Shown here piece by piece: positions 1-6,611 of a stretch of 10,437 nt of DNA. How positions within the stretch are numbered: position 1 is the stretch's first letter; each line of letters opens with the position of its first letter. Source of the stretch: Comamonas sp. lk (GTDB lineage: Bacteria > Pseudomonadota > Gammaproteobacteria > Burkholderiales > Burkholderiaceae_C). A program made the position numbers and the translations under genes. The stretch spans positions 1 to 10,437 of the forward strand of contig CAMCJY010000043.1 of assembly GCA_945875225.1 (NCBI GenBank). The letters run 5' to 3'. Under the pieces are notes generated by a model that searched no databases, had not been told where the DNA came from, and saw only the letters and a list, made by a program, of their open reading frames with translations.

Positions 1-389
1 CTAACCTGGATATTTTGGAAAGCGAAAACCTGGTCGGCCGGGTGCGTGACGATAGTGGCCCCTACTTGGCGGCGCAGTTTGCGACGCTACTCGATCACCC
101 TTTGGTGGGGCAGGCCGAAACCTGTGGTCTGATGGCCGGCTTGGTGCTGGTTAAGGACAAGGCTTCCAACACCCTGTTTTCCGCAGATCTTTCGGTGGGC
201 ATGGTGTGCCGAGGGCATTGCTTTGCCAATGGCCTGATCATGCGCGCCGTGGGCGACCGTATGATTATTGCGCCGCCCCTGACCATCACCCATGCACAAA
301 TCGACGAAATGATGGGTTTGATCCGTCTGGCCTTGGATAAAACCCTGGCCGATGCCCGGCGATCGGGCTGGCTGGAGGCAAACCTATAA
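1..389 (+). CDS. Class III aminotransferase, putrescine/beta-alanine:pyruvate type, C-terminal part
   Basis: This is the last 128 codons of a PLP-dependent class III aminotransferase; the 5' end lies outside the window and the reading frame enters at base 3. The visible part is the small C-terminal domain: the segment HPLVGQAETCGLMAGLVLVKD is followed by GMVCRGHCFANGLIMRAVGD and then MIIAPPLTIT. The GLIMRAVGD and APPLTIT blocks are typical of the SpuC/omega-transaminase group, which transfers the amino group of putrescine, beta-alanine or similar amines to pyruvate in the cytoplasm. The PLP-binding lysine lies upstream and cannot be checked. The gene ends 81 bp before the polyamine-binding protein gene on the same strand, so it probably belongs to the same uptake and catabolism operon and acts on the imported amine. 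The family is well supported; the exact amine is inferred from context. Confidence 0.85.
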   Translation, partial: NLDILESENLVGRVRDDSGPYLAAQFATLLDHPLVGQAETCGLMAGLVLVKDKASNTLFSADLSVGMVCRGHCFANGLIMRAVGDRMIIAPPLTITHAQIDEMMGLIRLALDKTLADARRSGWLEANL

Positions 390-457
390 TTTCCGCTTCC
401 CGCCGCTTCGCGCGTCGACCGCGTGAGGTCCCTCTTGTTTTTCAACAGCCCTTCATT

Positions 458-462
458 GGAGG
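458..462 (+). promoter_or_regulatory. Ribosome binding site of potF
   Basis: GGAGG lies 8 nt before the ATG at 471. It decides the start: an in-frame GTG at 423 would add 16 residues ahead of the lipoprotein signal and has no comparable Shine-Dalgarno sequence. Confidence 0.8.
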
Positions 463-470
463 TTTTCTCG

Positions 471-1607
471 ATGTCCAAATACGTTTTTAGCCTGACCCTG
501 GTAGCGCTGGTACTTGCCGCTTGCGGTAAAAAAGAAGAAGCAGCGCCCGCACCTGCGCCTGCTGCCAGTGCCCCGGCGGAGGAAAAAGTCCTTAATATTT
601 ACAACTGGCCGGACTACATCCCCGAGGGCATGATTGCCGCTTTTGAAAAAGAGACTGGCATCAAAGTTAATTACGACACCTTTGAAACCAATGAGGCCCT
701 CAATGGCAAGTTGGTGGCTGGCAACACCGGTTACGACATCGTGGTGCCGGGCACGTCGTTCAGCCCCGCCCAGGTGGAAGCCGGCTTCTTTCAGCCGTTG
801 GACCGCGCCAAGCTGAAAAACTATGGCAATCTGGATAGCGACATCATGGCGGCACTGGTCAATGCAGACCCCGGCAACCAGTATTTGGTGCCCTGGGCCT
901 GGGGCTTTACCACCGTGGGTATCAACCGCACCAAAGTGGAAAAAGCCTTAGGCAAAATGCCTATGCCCGAAAACGCGTGGGACCTGGCTTTCAAGCCCGA
1001 ATACACCTCCAAGCTCAAGTCCTGCGGCATCGCCTACCTGGATTCCCCCACTGAGATCCTTCCTCCGGCGCTGCACTACATCGGCAAAGACGCGTATTCC
1101 AATGACCCCGCGGACCATAAAGCTGCAGTGGACATGCTGGCCAAAGTGCGCAAAGACATTCGTATCTTTAGCTCTACCATGATCGACGACATCGCTGGCG
1201 GCAAAGCCTGCGTGGTGGTAGGTTGGTCGGGTGACGTCAATATCGCTGCCGGTCGCGCTAAGGAAAACGGCTCGAAAGACGTGATCGAAGCGCTGCTGCC
1301 CAGCACCGGCGGCCTGATCTTCTTTGACACCATGGCGATCACCAAAGATGCCAAGCACCCGGGCAATGCGCACGCCTTCATCGACTTCTACCTGCGCGCC
1401 GAGAGCGGCGCCCAAGTGTCCAACGAATTGAGCTACCCCACGGGCAACAAAGCGGCGATGGAAAAAATGAACTCCGAAGTGGCCGGCAACAAAACCATCT
1501 TTATTGAGTCTGCGGTGGCCGCCAAAATGGTCAAACCCGGCAAGTTCACCAACGAAGGCCGCGAGGGCATGGCCAACGCATTTACCAGCTTCAAAAAAGG
1601 CAAGTAA
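471..1607 (+). CDS. potF: Polyamine ABC transporter substrate-binding lipoprotein (PotF/SpuD-like)
   Basis: This is the extracytoplasmic binding protein that captures putrescine or a related polyamine and hands it to the permeases encoded downstream. It is 378 aa from the ATG at 471. Residues 1-17 form a short signal peptide ending in a lipobox, LAAC, with Cys18 as the lipidated residue. A charged, Ala/Pro-rich linker (residues 19-39) precedes the folded domain. The core resembles PotF: LNIYNWPDYI at 41-50, KETGIKV at 60-66, the Trp and Asp of GWSGDV (W252, D255), FFD at 284-286 and Tyr322, all at places that line the polyamine pocket in PotF/PotD. Enteric PotF has NWSDY at the first site, so Pro47 is a variant, but the acidic Asp48 is kept. 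E. coli PotF has a cleaved signal rather than a lipid anchor. Family is certain; preference between putrescine and spermidine is not settled by sequence. Confidence 0.92.
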   Translation: MSKYVFSLTLVALVLAACGKKEEAAPAPAPAASAPAEEKVLNIYNWPDYIPEGMIAAFEKETGIKVNYDTFETNEALNGKLVAGNTGYDIVVPGTSFSPAQVEAGFFQPLDRAKLKNYGNLDSDIMAALVNADPGNQYLVPWAWGFTTVGINRTKVEKALGKMPMPENAWDLAFKPEYTSKLKSCGIAYLDSPTEILPPALHYIGKDAYSNDPADHKAAVDMLAKVRKDIRIFSSTMIDDIAGGKACVVVGWSGDVNIAAGRAKENGSKDVIEALLPSTGGLIFFDTMAITKDAKHPGNAHAFIDFYLRAESGAQVSNELSYPTGNKAAMEKMNSEVAGNKTIFIESAVAAKMVKPGKFTNEGREGMANAFTSFKKGK

Positions 1608-1627
1608 TTGGGCGCGCCTTAGGCACC

Positions 1628-1664
1628 AGGACTGTTCGATGCATGGCGTGAACAGTCCTTTTTT
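1628..1664 (+). terminator. Intrinsic terminator between potF and potH
   Basis: A perfect 10-bp stem, AGGACTGTTC (1628-1637) pairing with GAACAGTCCT (1650-1659), encloses a 12-nt loop and runs straight into six T residues (1659-1664). This is a textbook factor-independent terminator. It lies 20 bp after the potF stop codon and 27 bp before the potH start, inside an otherwise continuous transporter operon. It probably works as a partial terminator that makes the binding protein more abundant than the membrane and ATPase subunits. Confidence 0.85.
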
Positions 1665-1690
1665 GTTGCCTGCGTCCTGACTGCTGCGCG

Positions 1691-2623
1691 ATGCACTTTT
1701 TCACCGGCTTGTTCCAAGGTCTGCCCGCGCCGGGTCGGCGCTTTGTTATTGGCGTGCCCATGGCTTGGTTGCTGTTTTTCTTCATGCTGCCTTTCCTGGT
1801 CTTGCTCTACATCAGCTTTGTGGACATGGGCAATGACATCCATCCCTTCAAGCCGCTGTGGGATGCACAGGCCGGCGTACTGCACCTGAAGTACGAGAAC
1901 TACAGCAGTATTTTTGTCAGTCCCGAGGGCGGTGGCCTGGTGCAGACGATTTATGTCGAGGCCTACCTACGCTCTGTGGCGTATGCCTTGTGTACCGCCA
2001 TCCTGTGCCTGTTGCTGGGCTACCCTTTCGCCTACGCCATTGCGCGCTCTGCGCCAGCCGTGCGCCCGGCGCTACTCATGATGGTGATGCTGCCGTTTTG
2101 GACCTCGTTTTTATTGCGGGTGTACGCCTGGAAGGGCATATTGGCCGACCAAGGCGTGCTCAACCGCCTGTTCATGGCGCTGGGCTGGGTGCAAGAACCG
2201 GTGCAAATGCTGTACACCGATGTGTCCATGCTGGTGGGCATGACCTATGTCTACCTGCCCTTTATGGTCCTGCCTTTGTACGCCACCCTGGTCAAGTTGG
2301 ATATGCGATTGCTCGAAGCCGCGCACGACCTGGGCGCCTCGCCCTTCAAAGCCTTTTGGTTGGTGACCGTGCCGCTATCGCGTGCCGGCATCATCGCCGG
2401 TTTTATGCTGGTGTTTATCCCGGCGGTGGGCGAGTTTGTGATCCCATCGCTATTGGGCGGGCCGGAAAACATCATGGTGGGCCGCGTAGTCTGGGACGAG
2501 ATGTTTACCAGCAATAACTGGCCGCGCGCCAGCGCCTTGGCAGTGAGCATGATCGCGCTCATCGTGGTGCCACTAGCCCTGTACTACCGCTCGGCGGCGC
2601 AGGCAGAGCCTGGCAAAGCCTAG
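1691..2623 (+). CDS. potH: Polyamine ABC transporter permease PotH-like
   Basis: This is one of the two inner-membrane permease subunits of the importer, 310 aa. Membrane segments are visible at about residues 18-43, 92-118, 126-146, 176-200, 231-256 and 283-299. The block MMVMLPFWTSFLLRVYAW (130-147) and the stretch GFMLVFIPAVGEFVIP (237-252) closely match enteric PotH. The cytoplasmic EAA loop that docks on the ATPase begins at Glu209 (EAAHDLGASPFKAFW). The chosen ATG at 1691 gives an N-terminus of the usual shape, but no clear Shine-Dalgarno sequence precedes it, so the start is less certain than the family; an ATG at 1760 would cut into the first membrane helix. The stop is 8 bp before potI, which indicates tight operon organisation. 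Confidence 0.93.
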   Translation: MHFFTGLFQGLPAPGRRFVIGVPMAWLLFFFMLPFLVLLYISFVDMGNDIHPFKPLWDAQAGVLHLKYENYSSIFVSPEGGGLVQTIYVEAYLRSVAYALCTAILCLLLGYPFAYAIARSAPAVRPALLMMVMLPFWTSFLLRVYAWKGILADQGVLNRLFMALGWVQEPVQMLYTDVSMLVGMTYVYLPFMVLPLYATLVKLDMRLLEAAHDLGASPFKAFWLVTVPLSRAGIIAGFMLVFIPAVGEFVIPSLLGGPENIMVGRVVWDEMFTSNNWPRASALAVSMIALIVVPLALYYRSAAQAEPGKA

Positions 2624-2631
2624 GAAGCGCC

Positions 2632-3483
2632 ATGTACCGTTTTGTTCAACACTACTTCGGCCGGGCCTGGATGGCCCTGATATTCCTGTTCCTCTATCTG
2701 CCACTCTTGTTCATGGTGGTGTTCTCGTTTAACAGTAGCCGACAGGACGCGGTATTTACCGGCTTTTCGCTGCGCTGGTATGAATCCCTGGGCCGGGACA
2801 CCAAAATTGTGGAAGGCTTTTGGCTGTCCTTGCAGATTGCACTGGCCACCGGCGTTTTGTCGGCCGTGCTAGGCACGGTTGCCGCCGTTGTGCTGGTGCG
2901 CTACCGGCGCTTTACGGGGCGCACGGTGTTCTCGGGCATGGTGAACGCGCCTTTGGTGATGCCCGAGGTGGTCATCGGCCTGTCCCTGCTGCTGCTGATG
3001 GTCGGTATCCAAAACGTGTTTGGCTGGCCCGAGCGCGGCTTGCTCACCATCATTCTGGGCCATACGCTTTTGGGTATGGCCTACGCCATGGTGGTGGTGC
3101 AGTCGCGCCTGCTGGAGGTGGACCGCTCGATTGAAGAGGCTGCAATGGACCTGGGTGCGCGCCCGGTGCAGGTGTTTTTTTTGGTGACTTTGCCCAATAT
3201 CGCCCAAGCCATCGTGGCCGGGTTTTTGTTGTCTTTTACCTTGTCTTTTGACGATGTCGTGATTTCCGAATTTCTCTCCGGCCCGGGCGTCAACACCTTG
3301 CCGCAAGTCATCTTCGGTTACGCCAGAAGAGGTATCAACCCGACGATTTACGCAGCGGCCACTTTACTGATCAGCGTCATCACCATCGCCGTCATTGCCT
3401 ACAGTGTCTGGGTGGCGCGCCAGGGGCGGCGGCGTGCGCAAGAGGCGCAGCAAGCGCAGCAGACGTTTTCTGACTTGTTGTAA
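2632..3483 (+). CDS. potI: Polyamine ABC transporter permease PotI-like
   Basis: This is the second inner-membrane permease, 283 aa, partner of the PotH-like subunit. Hydrophobic segments lie at about residues 12-33, 63-90, 101-127, 136-157, 190-212 and 241-262. Family landmarks are FSFNSS (31-36), a TM stretch APLVMPEVVIGLSLLLL (106-122), and the EAA loop SIEEAAMDLGARPVQVFFLVTLP (starting at Ser166), which contacts the ATPase. FTLSFDDVVISEFLSGPG (202-219) corresponds to the conserved SLDDLVI region of PotI. A GGAAG sequence at 2623-2627 precedes the ATG by 4 nt. The coding sequence contains a run of eight T residues (3175-3182; codons 182-184), which is unusual in this GC-rich DNA. The length is normal for the family. 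Confidence 0.93.
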   Translation: MYRFVQHYFGRAWMALIFLFLYLPLLFMVVFSFNSSRQDAVFTGFSLRWYESLGRDTKIVEGFWLSLQIALATGVLSAVLGTVAAVVLVRYRRFTGRTVFSGMVNAPLVMPEVVIGLSLLLLMVGIQNVFGWPERGLLTIILGHTLLGMAYAMVVVQSRLLEVDRSIEEAAMDLGARPVQVFFLVTLPNIAQAIVAGFLLSFTLSFDDVVISEFLSGPGVNTLPQVIFGYARRGINPTIYAAATLLISVITIAVIAYSVWVARQGRRRAQEAQQAQQTFSDLL

Positions 3484-3488
3484 AGGAG
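3483..3488 (+). promoter_or_regulatory. Strong Shine-Dalgarno sequence out of register with potG
   Basis: AAGGAG overlaps the end of the potI stop codon and is ideally placed, 6 nt ahead of a GTG at 3495. That GTG opens a frame different from the conserved potG frame, whose first available start (GTG 3512) lies 23 nt from this site. Confidence 0.7.
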
Positions 3489-3494
3489 ATGCTT

Positions 3495-3560
3495 GTGTCT
3501 ACATCTAAAGCGTGCAGGAACAACAGCGGGAGGCAGGCGTGGTACAGAGCGAAGCACTAG
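3495..3560 (+). other. Displaced 5' end of potG (or 21-codon leader ORF)
   Basis: A GTG with a perfect Shine-Dalgarno spacing starts a 21-residue reading frame (VSTSKACRNN...) that ends at TAG 3558-3560, inside potG. Adding one base between 3511 and 3512 would join VSTSKA directly to VQEQQREAGV of the potG frame. The simplest reading is that this was the original potG start and that one base has been lost, either in the genome or in the assembly. A short overlapping leader peptide that couples translation of potG is the alternative. Confidence 0.55.
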
Positions 3561-4684
3561 CGCGCGCGGCCCAAGCTGCGCCGTTTTTACAAATTCAGCA
3601 CATTGTTAAAAAATTTGATGATGTGTTTGCGGTGGATGATGTCAGCCTGGACATCGCCCAAGGTGAGATTTTTGCCTTGCTGGGCTCCTCGGGCTGCGGC
3701 AAATCCACCTTGCTGCGCATGCTGGCCGGCTTTGAGCTGCCGACTTCCGGCCAGATACTGCTTGCCGGGCAGGATATCGTGGGCCTGGCGCCCTACGAGC
3801 GCCCCATCAATATGATGTTCCAGAGCTATGCACTGTTTCCGCATCTGACGGTCTGGGAAAACGTGGCCTTTGGCCTCAAGCGCGACGGTATGCCCAAAGG
3901 CCAAATAGAAGAGCGGGTCACGCAAATGCTGGATTTGGTGCAACTCAAACCCTATGCCAAGCGCAAACCGCACCAGCTCTCAGGGGGCCAGCAGCAGCGC
4001 GTGGCGCTGGCGCGCAGCCTGGCCAAGCGCCCAAAGCTGCTTTTGCTGGACGAACCGCTAGGCGCTTTAGATGCCAAGCTGCGCCAGCGCACCCAGCTGG
4101 AACTGGTGGACATCATCGAGCGCGTGGGGGTGACATGCGTGATGGTCACGCATGACCAGGAAGAGGCCATGACCATGGCGACGCGTATCGGCGTCATGAG
4201 CGAGGGCAAGATTTTGCAAATCGGCAAGCCGGCCGAGATTTACGAAACCCCCAATTGCCTATTTGTGGCCGACTTTATTGGCACGGTCAATATCTTTAAA
4301 GGCGCGGTGGAGGTCGATGAGGCCGACCACGTCATCATCGGCTCGGCCGATTGCAAGCACTATGTCAGCCACGGCATTACCGGCACCCAGGGCATGGATG
4401 TGCACGTGGCGGTGCGGCCAGAAAAAATGTCTATCCAAAGCGGGCCGGTGAGCGACGCGCAGCGCGAACTGGCGGCCGAAGTGGGCTTCAACCTGGCGCA
4501 GGGTGTGATTACCGAATTGGCCTATCTGGGCAGCCTGACCACTTACCACGTCAAACTAGCCAGCGGCCTGGTGGTCAAGGTGACGCATACCAATGACGCA
4601 CGCCATGGCAGTTCGTCCCTCACCTGGGGCGATACGGTTTATGTGTGGTGGTCCGGCAGCGACGTGGTGGTGCTGACGCGCTAA
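3512..4684 (+). CDS. potG: Polyamine ABC transporter ATP-binding protein PotG-like
   Basis: This is the cytoplasmic ATPase that powers the importer, 390 aa counting from GTG 3512. The nucleotide-binding domain is complete: Walker A GSSGCGKST (58-66), Q-loop Gln104 in FQSYALFP, signature LSGGQQQR (156-163), Walker B LLLLDEP (176-182) and H-loop His214 in VTHDQEEAMTMA. The C-terminal TOBE-type regulatory region spans about 255-390 and includes VAVRPEKM (299-306) and AYLGSLTTYHV (337-347), as in enteric PotG. The conserved part starts near residue 25 (FLQIQHIVKKF). The N-terminus is doubtful: the frame is closed by TAA at 3506-3508, GTG 3512 has no good ribosome binding site, and the proper site with a GTG at 3495 is in another frame. 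The catalytic protein could still be made if GTG 3512 is used. The gene converges on sseA with 43 bp between the stop codons. Confidence 0.93.
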   Translation: MQEQQREAGVVQSEALARAAQAAPFLQIQHIVKKFDDVFAVDDVSLDIAQGEIFALLGSSGCGKSTLLRMLAGFELPTSGQILLAGQDIVGLAPYERPINMMFQSYALFPHLTVWENVAFGLKRDGMPKGQIEERVTQMLDLVQLKPYAKRKPHQLSGGQQQRVALARSLAKRPKLLLLDEPLGALDAKLRQRTQLELVDIIERVGVTCVMVTHDQEEAMTMATRIGVMSEGKILQIGKPAEIYETPNCLFVADFIGTVNIFKGAVEVDEADHVIIGSADCKHYVSHGITGTQGMDVHVAVRPEKMSIQSGPVSDAQRELAAEVGFNLAQGVITELAYLGSLTTYHVKLASGLVVKVTHTNDARHGSSSLTWGDTVYVWWSGSDVVVLTR

Positions 4685-4690
4685 GGCCAT

Positions 4691-4720
4691 GGGCAGCGCC
4701 CAAGATCGGTACGCTGCGCC
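4691..4720. terminator. Possible hairpin between convergent potG and sseA
   Basis: GCAGCG (4693-4698) pairs with CGCTGC (4712-4717) across a 13-nt loop, and the stem can be lengthened by G-C pairs if one base is bulged. It sits in the 43-bp gap between the two convergent stop codons, where a bidirectional terminator is expected. No T run follows on either strand, so any terminator activity is uncertain. Confidence 0.3.
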
Positions 4721-4727
4721 CGGCGCC

Positions 4728-5603
4728 TCAGCCCTTGGCCACCGGCCTTGCCTGATCGCTACACCACTCACTCCAACTGCCGGCAAAAAGGGCCGAACTT
4801 CCCAGCCCGGCAATTTGCATTGCCAGGATATTGGGGATAGCGGTCACGCCGCTGCCGCAGTGGTGCACCACGGTCTGTAGGCCGCGCGTGCCAAGTAAAG
4901 CAACCAATTCGGCGCGCAACTGCGCTGCCGGTTTGAATTTTCCGTCTGCCTCCAGGTTGAGTTGGAAAGGCCGGTTCAAGGCGCCGGGAATATGGCCGGC
5001 CACCGGGTCCAGCGGCTCGACCTCACCTCTAAAGCGCGGCGTCGCGCGCGCATCCACAATCGTTTGCGTGACGCGCCCTAGCTGGTCCAGCACCTGCCCG
5101 GCTTGTACCAGGGCGACCAATGGTTCTCCTATGGCAAAGTTGCCCGATTGCGCCCCGCTCTGCGTTGGGACAGCGCCGCTCTCGGTGGCGCCCCCTGCCG
5201 CCGTCCAAGCGTTTAGCCCACCGTCTAAAACCGCCACGGCGTCATACCCCAACCACTTCAGCATCCACCACAAGCGCCCGCAAAAACTGGAGCCCTGACG
5301 GTCATAGACGGCGGCCTGCATGCCCTGCATAAACCCCGCATCGCGCAGCCAGTGTGCGACTGTTTCGCGCGCAGGTAAAGGGTGGCGCCCCCCGCTTTGC
5401 GCACCGGTGCGCTGGCGGTCGCCTTTGGCGCTGAGCGTGCGGTCCAGGTCGGCAAATACCGCGCCCGCAATATGGCTTTGCGCAAACATCTCGCCCCCGG
5501 CTTCACTGCGGCTCAGGTCGAAGCTGCAGTCAAACACCATCAGTGGCGCTTCGGCGTTTTGCAGTTGGATCACTTGTTCGGCGGAAATCAGGGTGGTGTA
5601 CAT
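4728..5603 (-). CDS. sseA: 3-mercaptopyruvate sulfurtransferase (tandem rhodanese)
   Basis: This enzyme moves sulfur from 3-mercaptopyruvate to a thiophile such as cyanide or a thiol, giving pyruvate; it acts in the soluble compartment on cysteine-derived sulfur. It is 291 aa from the ATG at 5603. Two rhodanese domains are visible. The inactive N-terminal one spans about residues 5-140 and contains DRQGSSFCGRLWWMLKWLG (101-119) and AVLDGGLNAW (124-133). The catalytic C-terminal one spans about 165-285 and contains DARATPRFRGE (184-194) and the active loop HHCGSGVTA with Cys249. The CGSGVTA loop marks mercaptopyruvate sulfurtransferases; thiosulfate sulfurtransferases usually carry a CRKGVTA-like loop. 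A GTG at 5669 would add 22 residues without rhodanese character, so the ATG was preferred, although neither has a strong ribosome binding site. It follows the EamA transporter gene on the same strand after 90 bp and may share its transcript. Confidence 0.9.
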   Translation of the reverse strand: MYTTLISAEQVIQLQNAEAPLMVFDCSFDLSRSEAGGEMFAQSHIAGAVFADLDRTLSAKGDRQRTGAQSGGRHPLPARETVAHWLRDAGFMQGMQAAVYDRQGSSFCGRLWWMLKWLGYDAVAVLDGGLNAWTAAGGATESGAVPTQSGAQSGNFAIGEPLVALVQAGQVLDQLGRVTQTIVDARATPRFRGEVEPLDPVAGHIPGALNRPFQLNLEADGKFKPAAQLRAELVALLGTRGLQTVVHHCGSGVTAIPNILAMQIAGLGSSALFAGSWSEWCSDQARPVAKG

Positions 5604-5693
5604 GGCGTAAACGGCAGGCGCCGTCGTGAAAATAGCGGGGGGCGAGATGGGGACTGTAGCGCAGTGCACGCGGCAAGCGGCAAGCCCTGCGCC

Positions 5694-6611
5694 TCAGTGT
5701 TCCTCTGCCGGCGTATCGGGTAGCGCACGCGCGCGCAGCACGGTGGACAAGATGCCGCTGGCCAATATCACCGCAATGCCCGCCCAGCCCAGCGGGGCGA
5801 TGTGGTCGCCAAACAGCAGCAGGCTGTACATGCTGGCAAACACAATCCCAAAGTACTGCATGCTGGCTACCACCAGCGTGGCGCCTTTGCGGTAGGCGCG
5901 TGTCATGCACCATTGGCCCAGGGCTGCCAGTACGCCTATGGGTATCAGCCAGGCGGCCGCCTGCTGGCTGACCTCGCTCCAGGGCGTCATATCGGTAAAC
6001 AGCATGCCCACTGCGCCTACGAGTGCGGTACCCACTGAAAAATAGAACACGGTGCGCTCTTCGGGCTCGCCGGCTTTGCCCAGCGCCGTGACCTGCATAT
6101 AGGCCAGTGCCGCGCCTATGCCCGAGAGCAGGCCGATCAGACCGGCGAACAATTGGTCATGGTCTATGGTGGGGCGCAATGTCATCACCACGCCGGCAAA
6201 GCCCAGCATCACCGTGCCCATCAGCGCGCCTTGCTTTTGGGCTTGTCCATAGAGCAGTGCCCCGCCCAGGATAAAGGCCGCCACCCAGACACCGCTCATA
6301 TAGTTCAGGGTCATGGCCGTGGCCAGGGGCAGATGGGCAATCGCATAAAACCAGGAGCCCAAGGACAGCACGCCCACGGCGCTGCGTGTCAGATGCATCA
6401 TGGGCACCGGAGTGCGCAAACTCGCGCCACGCGCCCGCACCACCACCGCCATGAAAATGACGCTCACCAGGCCACGGTAAAAAATTACTTCGAAAGTGGT
6501 GAAGCTCTGCGAGGCAGACTTCACGCCCACGGCCATGGTGGCAAACAAAAACGAGGCCAACACCATCCACAGCGCATGCCAGGCGCTGCCGCCGCTGCGG
6601 GCAAAACTCAT
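5694..6611 (-). CDS. DMT-superfamily transporter with two EamA domains
   Basis: This is a 305-aa inner-membrane protein of the drug/metabolite transporter superfamily. It is almost wholly hydrophobic, with about ten predicted membrane segments arranged as two EamA repeats, roughly residues 12-146 and 155-293. Typical EamA features include FYRGLVSVIFM (44-54) and LATAMTLNYMSGVWVAAF (96-113) in the first repeat, and AYRKGATLVVASMQYFGIVFA (239-259) in the second. Members export or import small metabolites such as amino acids, nucleosides or sugars; the substrate cannot be read from the sequence. Its ATG overlaps the stop codon of the upstream Rieske oxygenase gene as ATGA (6608-6611), so the two are almost certainly translated together. 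A link between the transporter's cargo and the oxygenase reaction is possible but only inferred. Confidence 0.88.
   Translation of the reverse strand: MSFARSGGSAWHALWMVLASFLFATMAVGVKSASQSFTTFEVIFYRGLVSVIFMAVVVRARGASLRTPVPMMHLTRSAVGVLSLGSWFYAIAHLPLATAMTLNYMSGVWVAAFILGGALLYGQAQKQGALMGTVMLGFAGVVMTLRPTIDHDQLFAGLIGLLSGIGAALAYMQVTALGKAGEPEERTVFYFSVGTALVGAVGMLFTDMTPWSEVSQQAAAWLIPIGVLAALGQWCMTRAYRKGATLVVASMQYFGIVFASMYSLLLFGDHIAPLGWAGIAVILASGILSTVLRARALPDTPAEEH

Noticed and set aside
423..470. Longer start of potF at GTG 423
   Set aside because: It places 16 extra residues ahead of a well-formed lipoprotein signal peptide, and ATG 471 has a GGAGG at the proper distance.
390..470. Promoter or terminator between the aminotransferase and potF
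   Set aside because: I found no credible -10/-35 pair and no stem with a T run; readthrough from upstream is the simplest reading.
948..1415. 155-codon open frame antisense to potF
   Set aside because: It is a complement-strand shadow of a well-conserved gene without its own start signals.
1858..2517. 219-codon frame overlapping potH
   Set aside because: It is a +1 shadow of a convincing permease gene, rich in Arg, His and Gly, with no transmembrane or domain pattern.
5604..5669. Longer start of sseA at GTG 5669
   Set aside because: The added 22 residues show no rhodanese similarity or recognisable signal, and the family N-terminus begins at the ATG at 5603.
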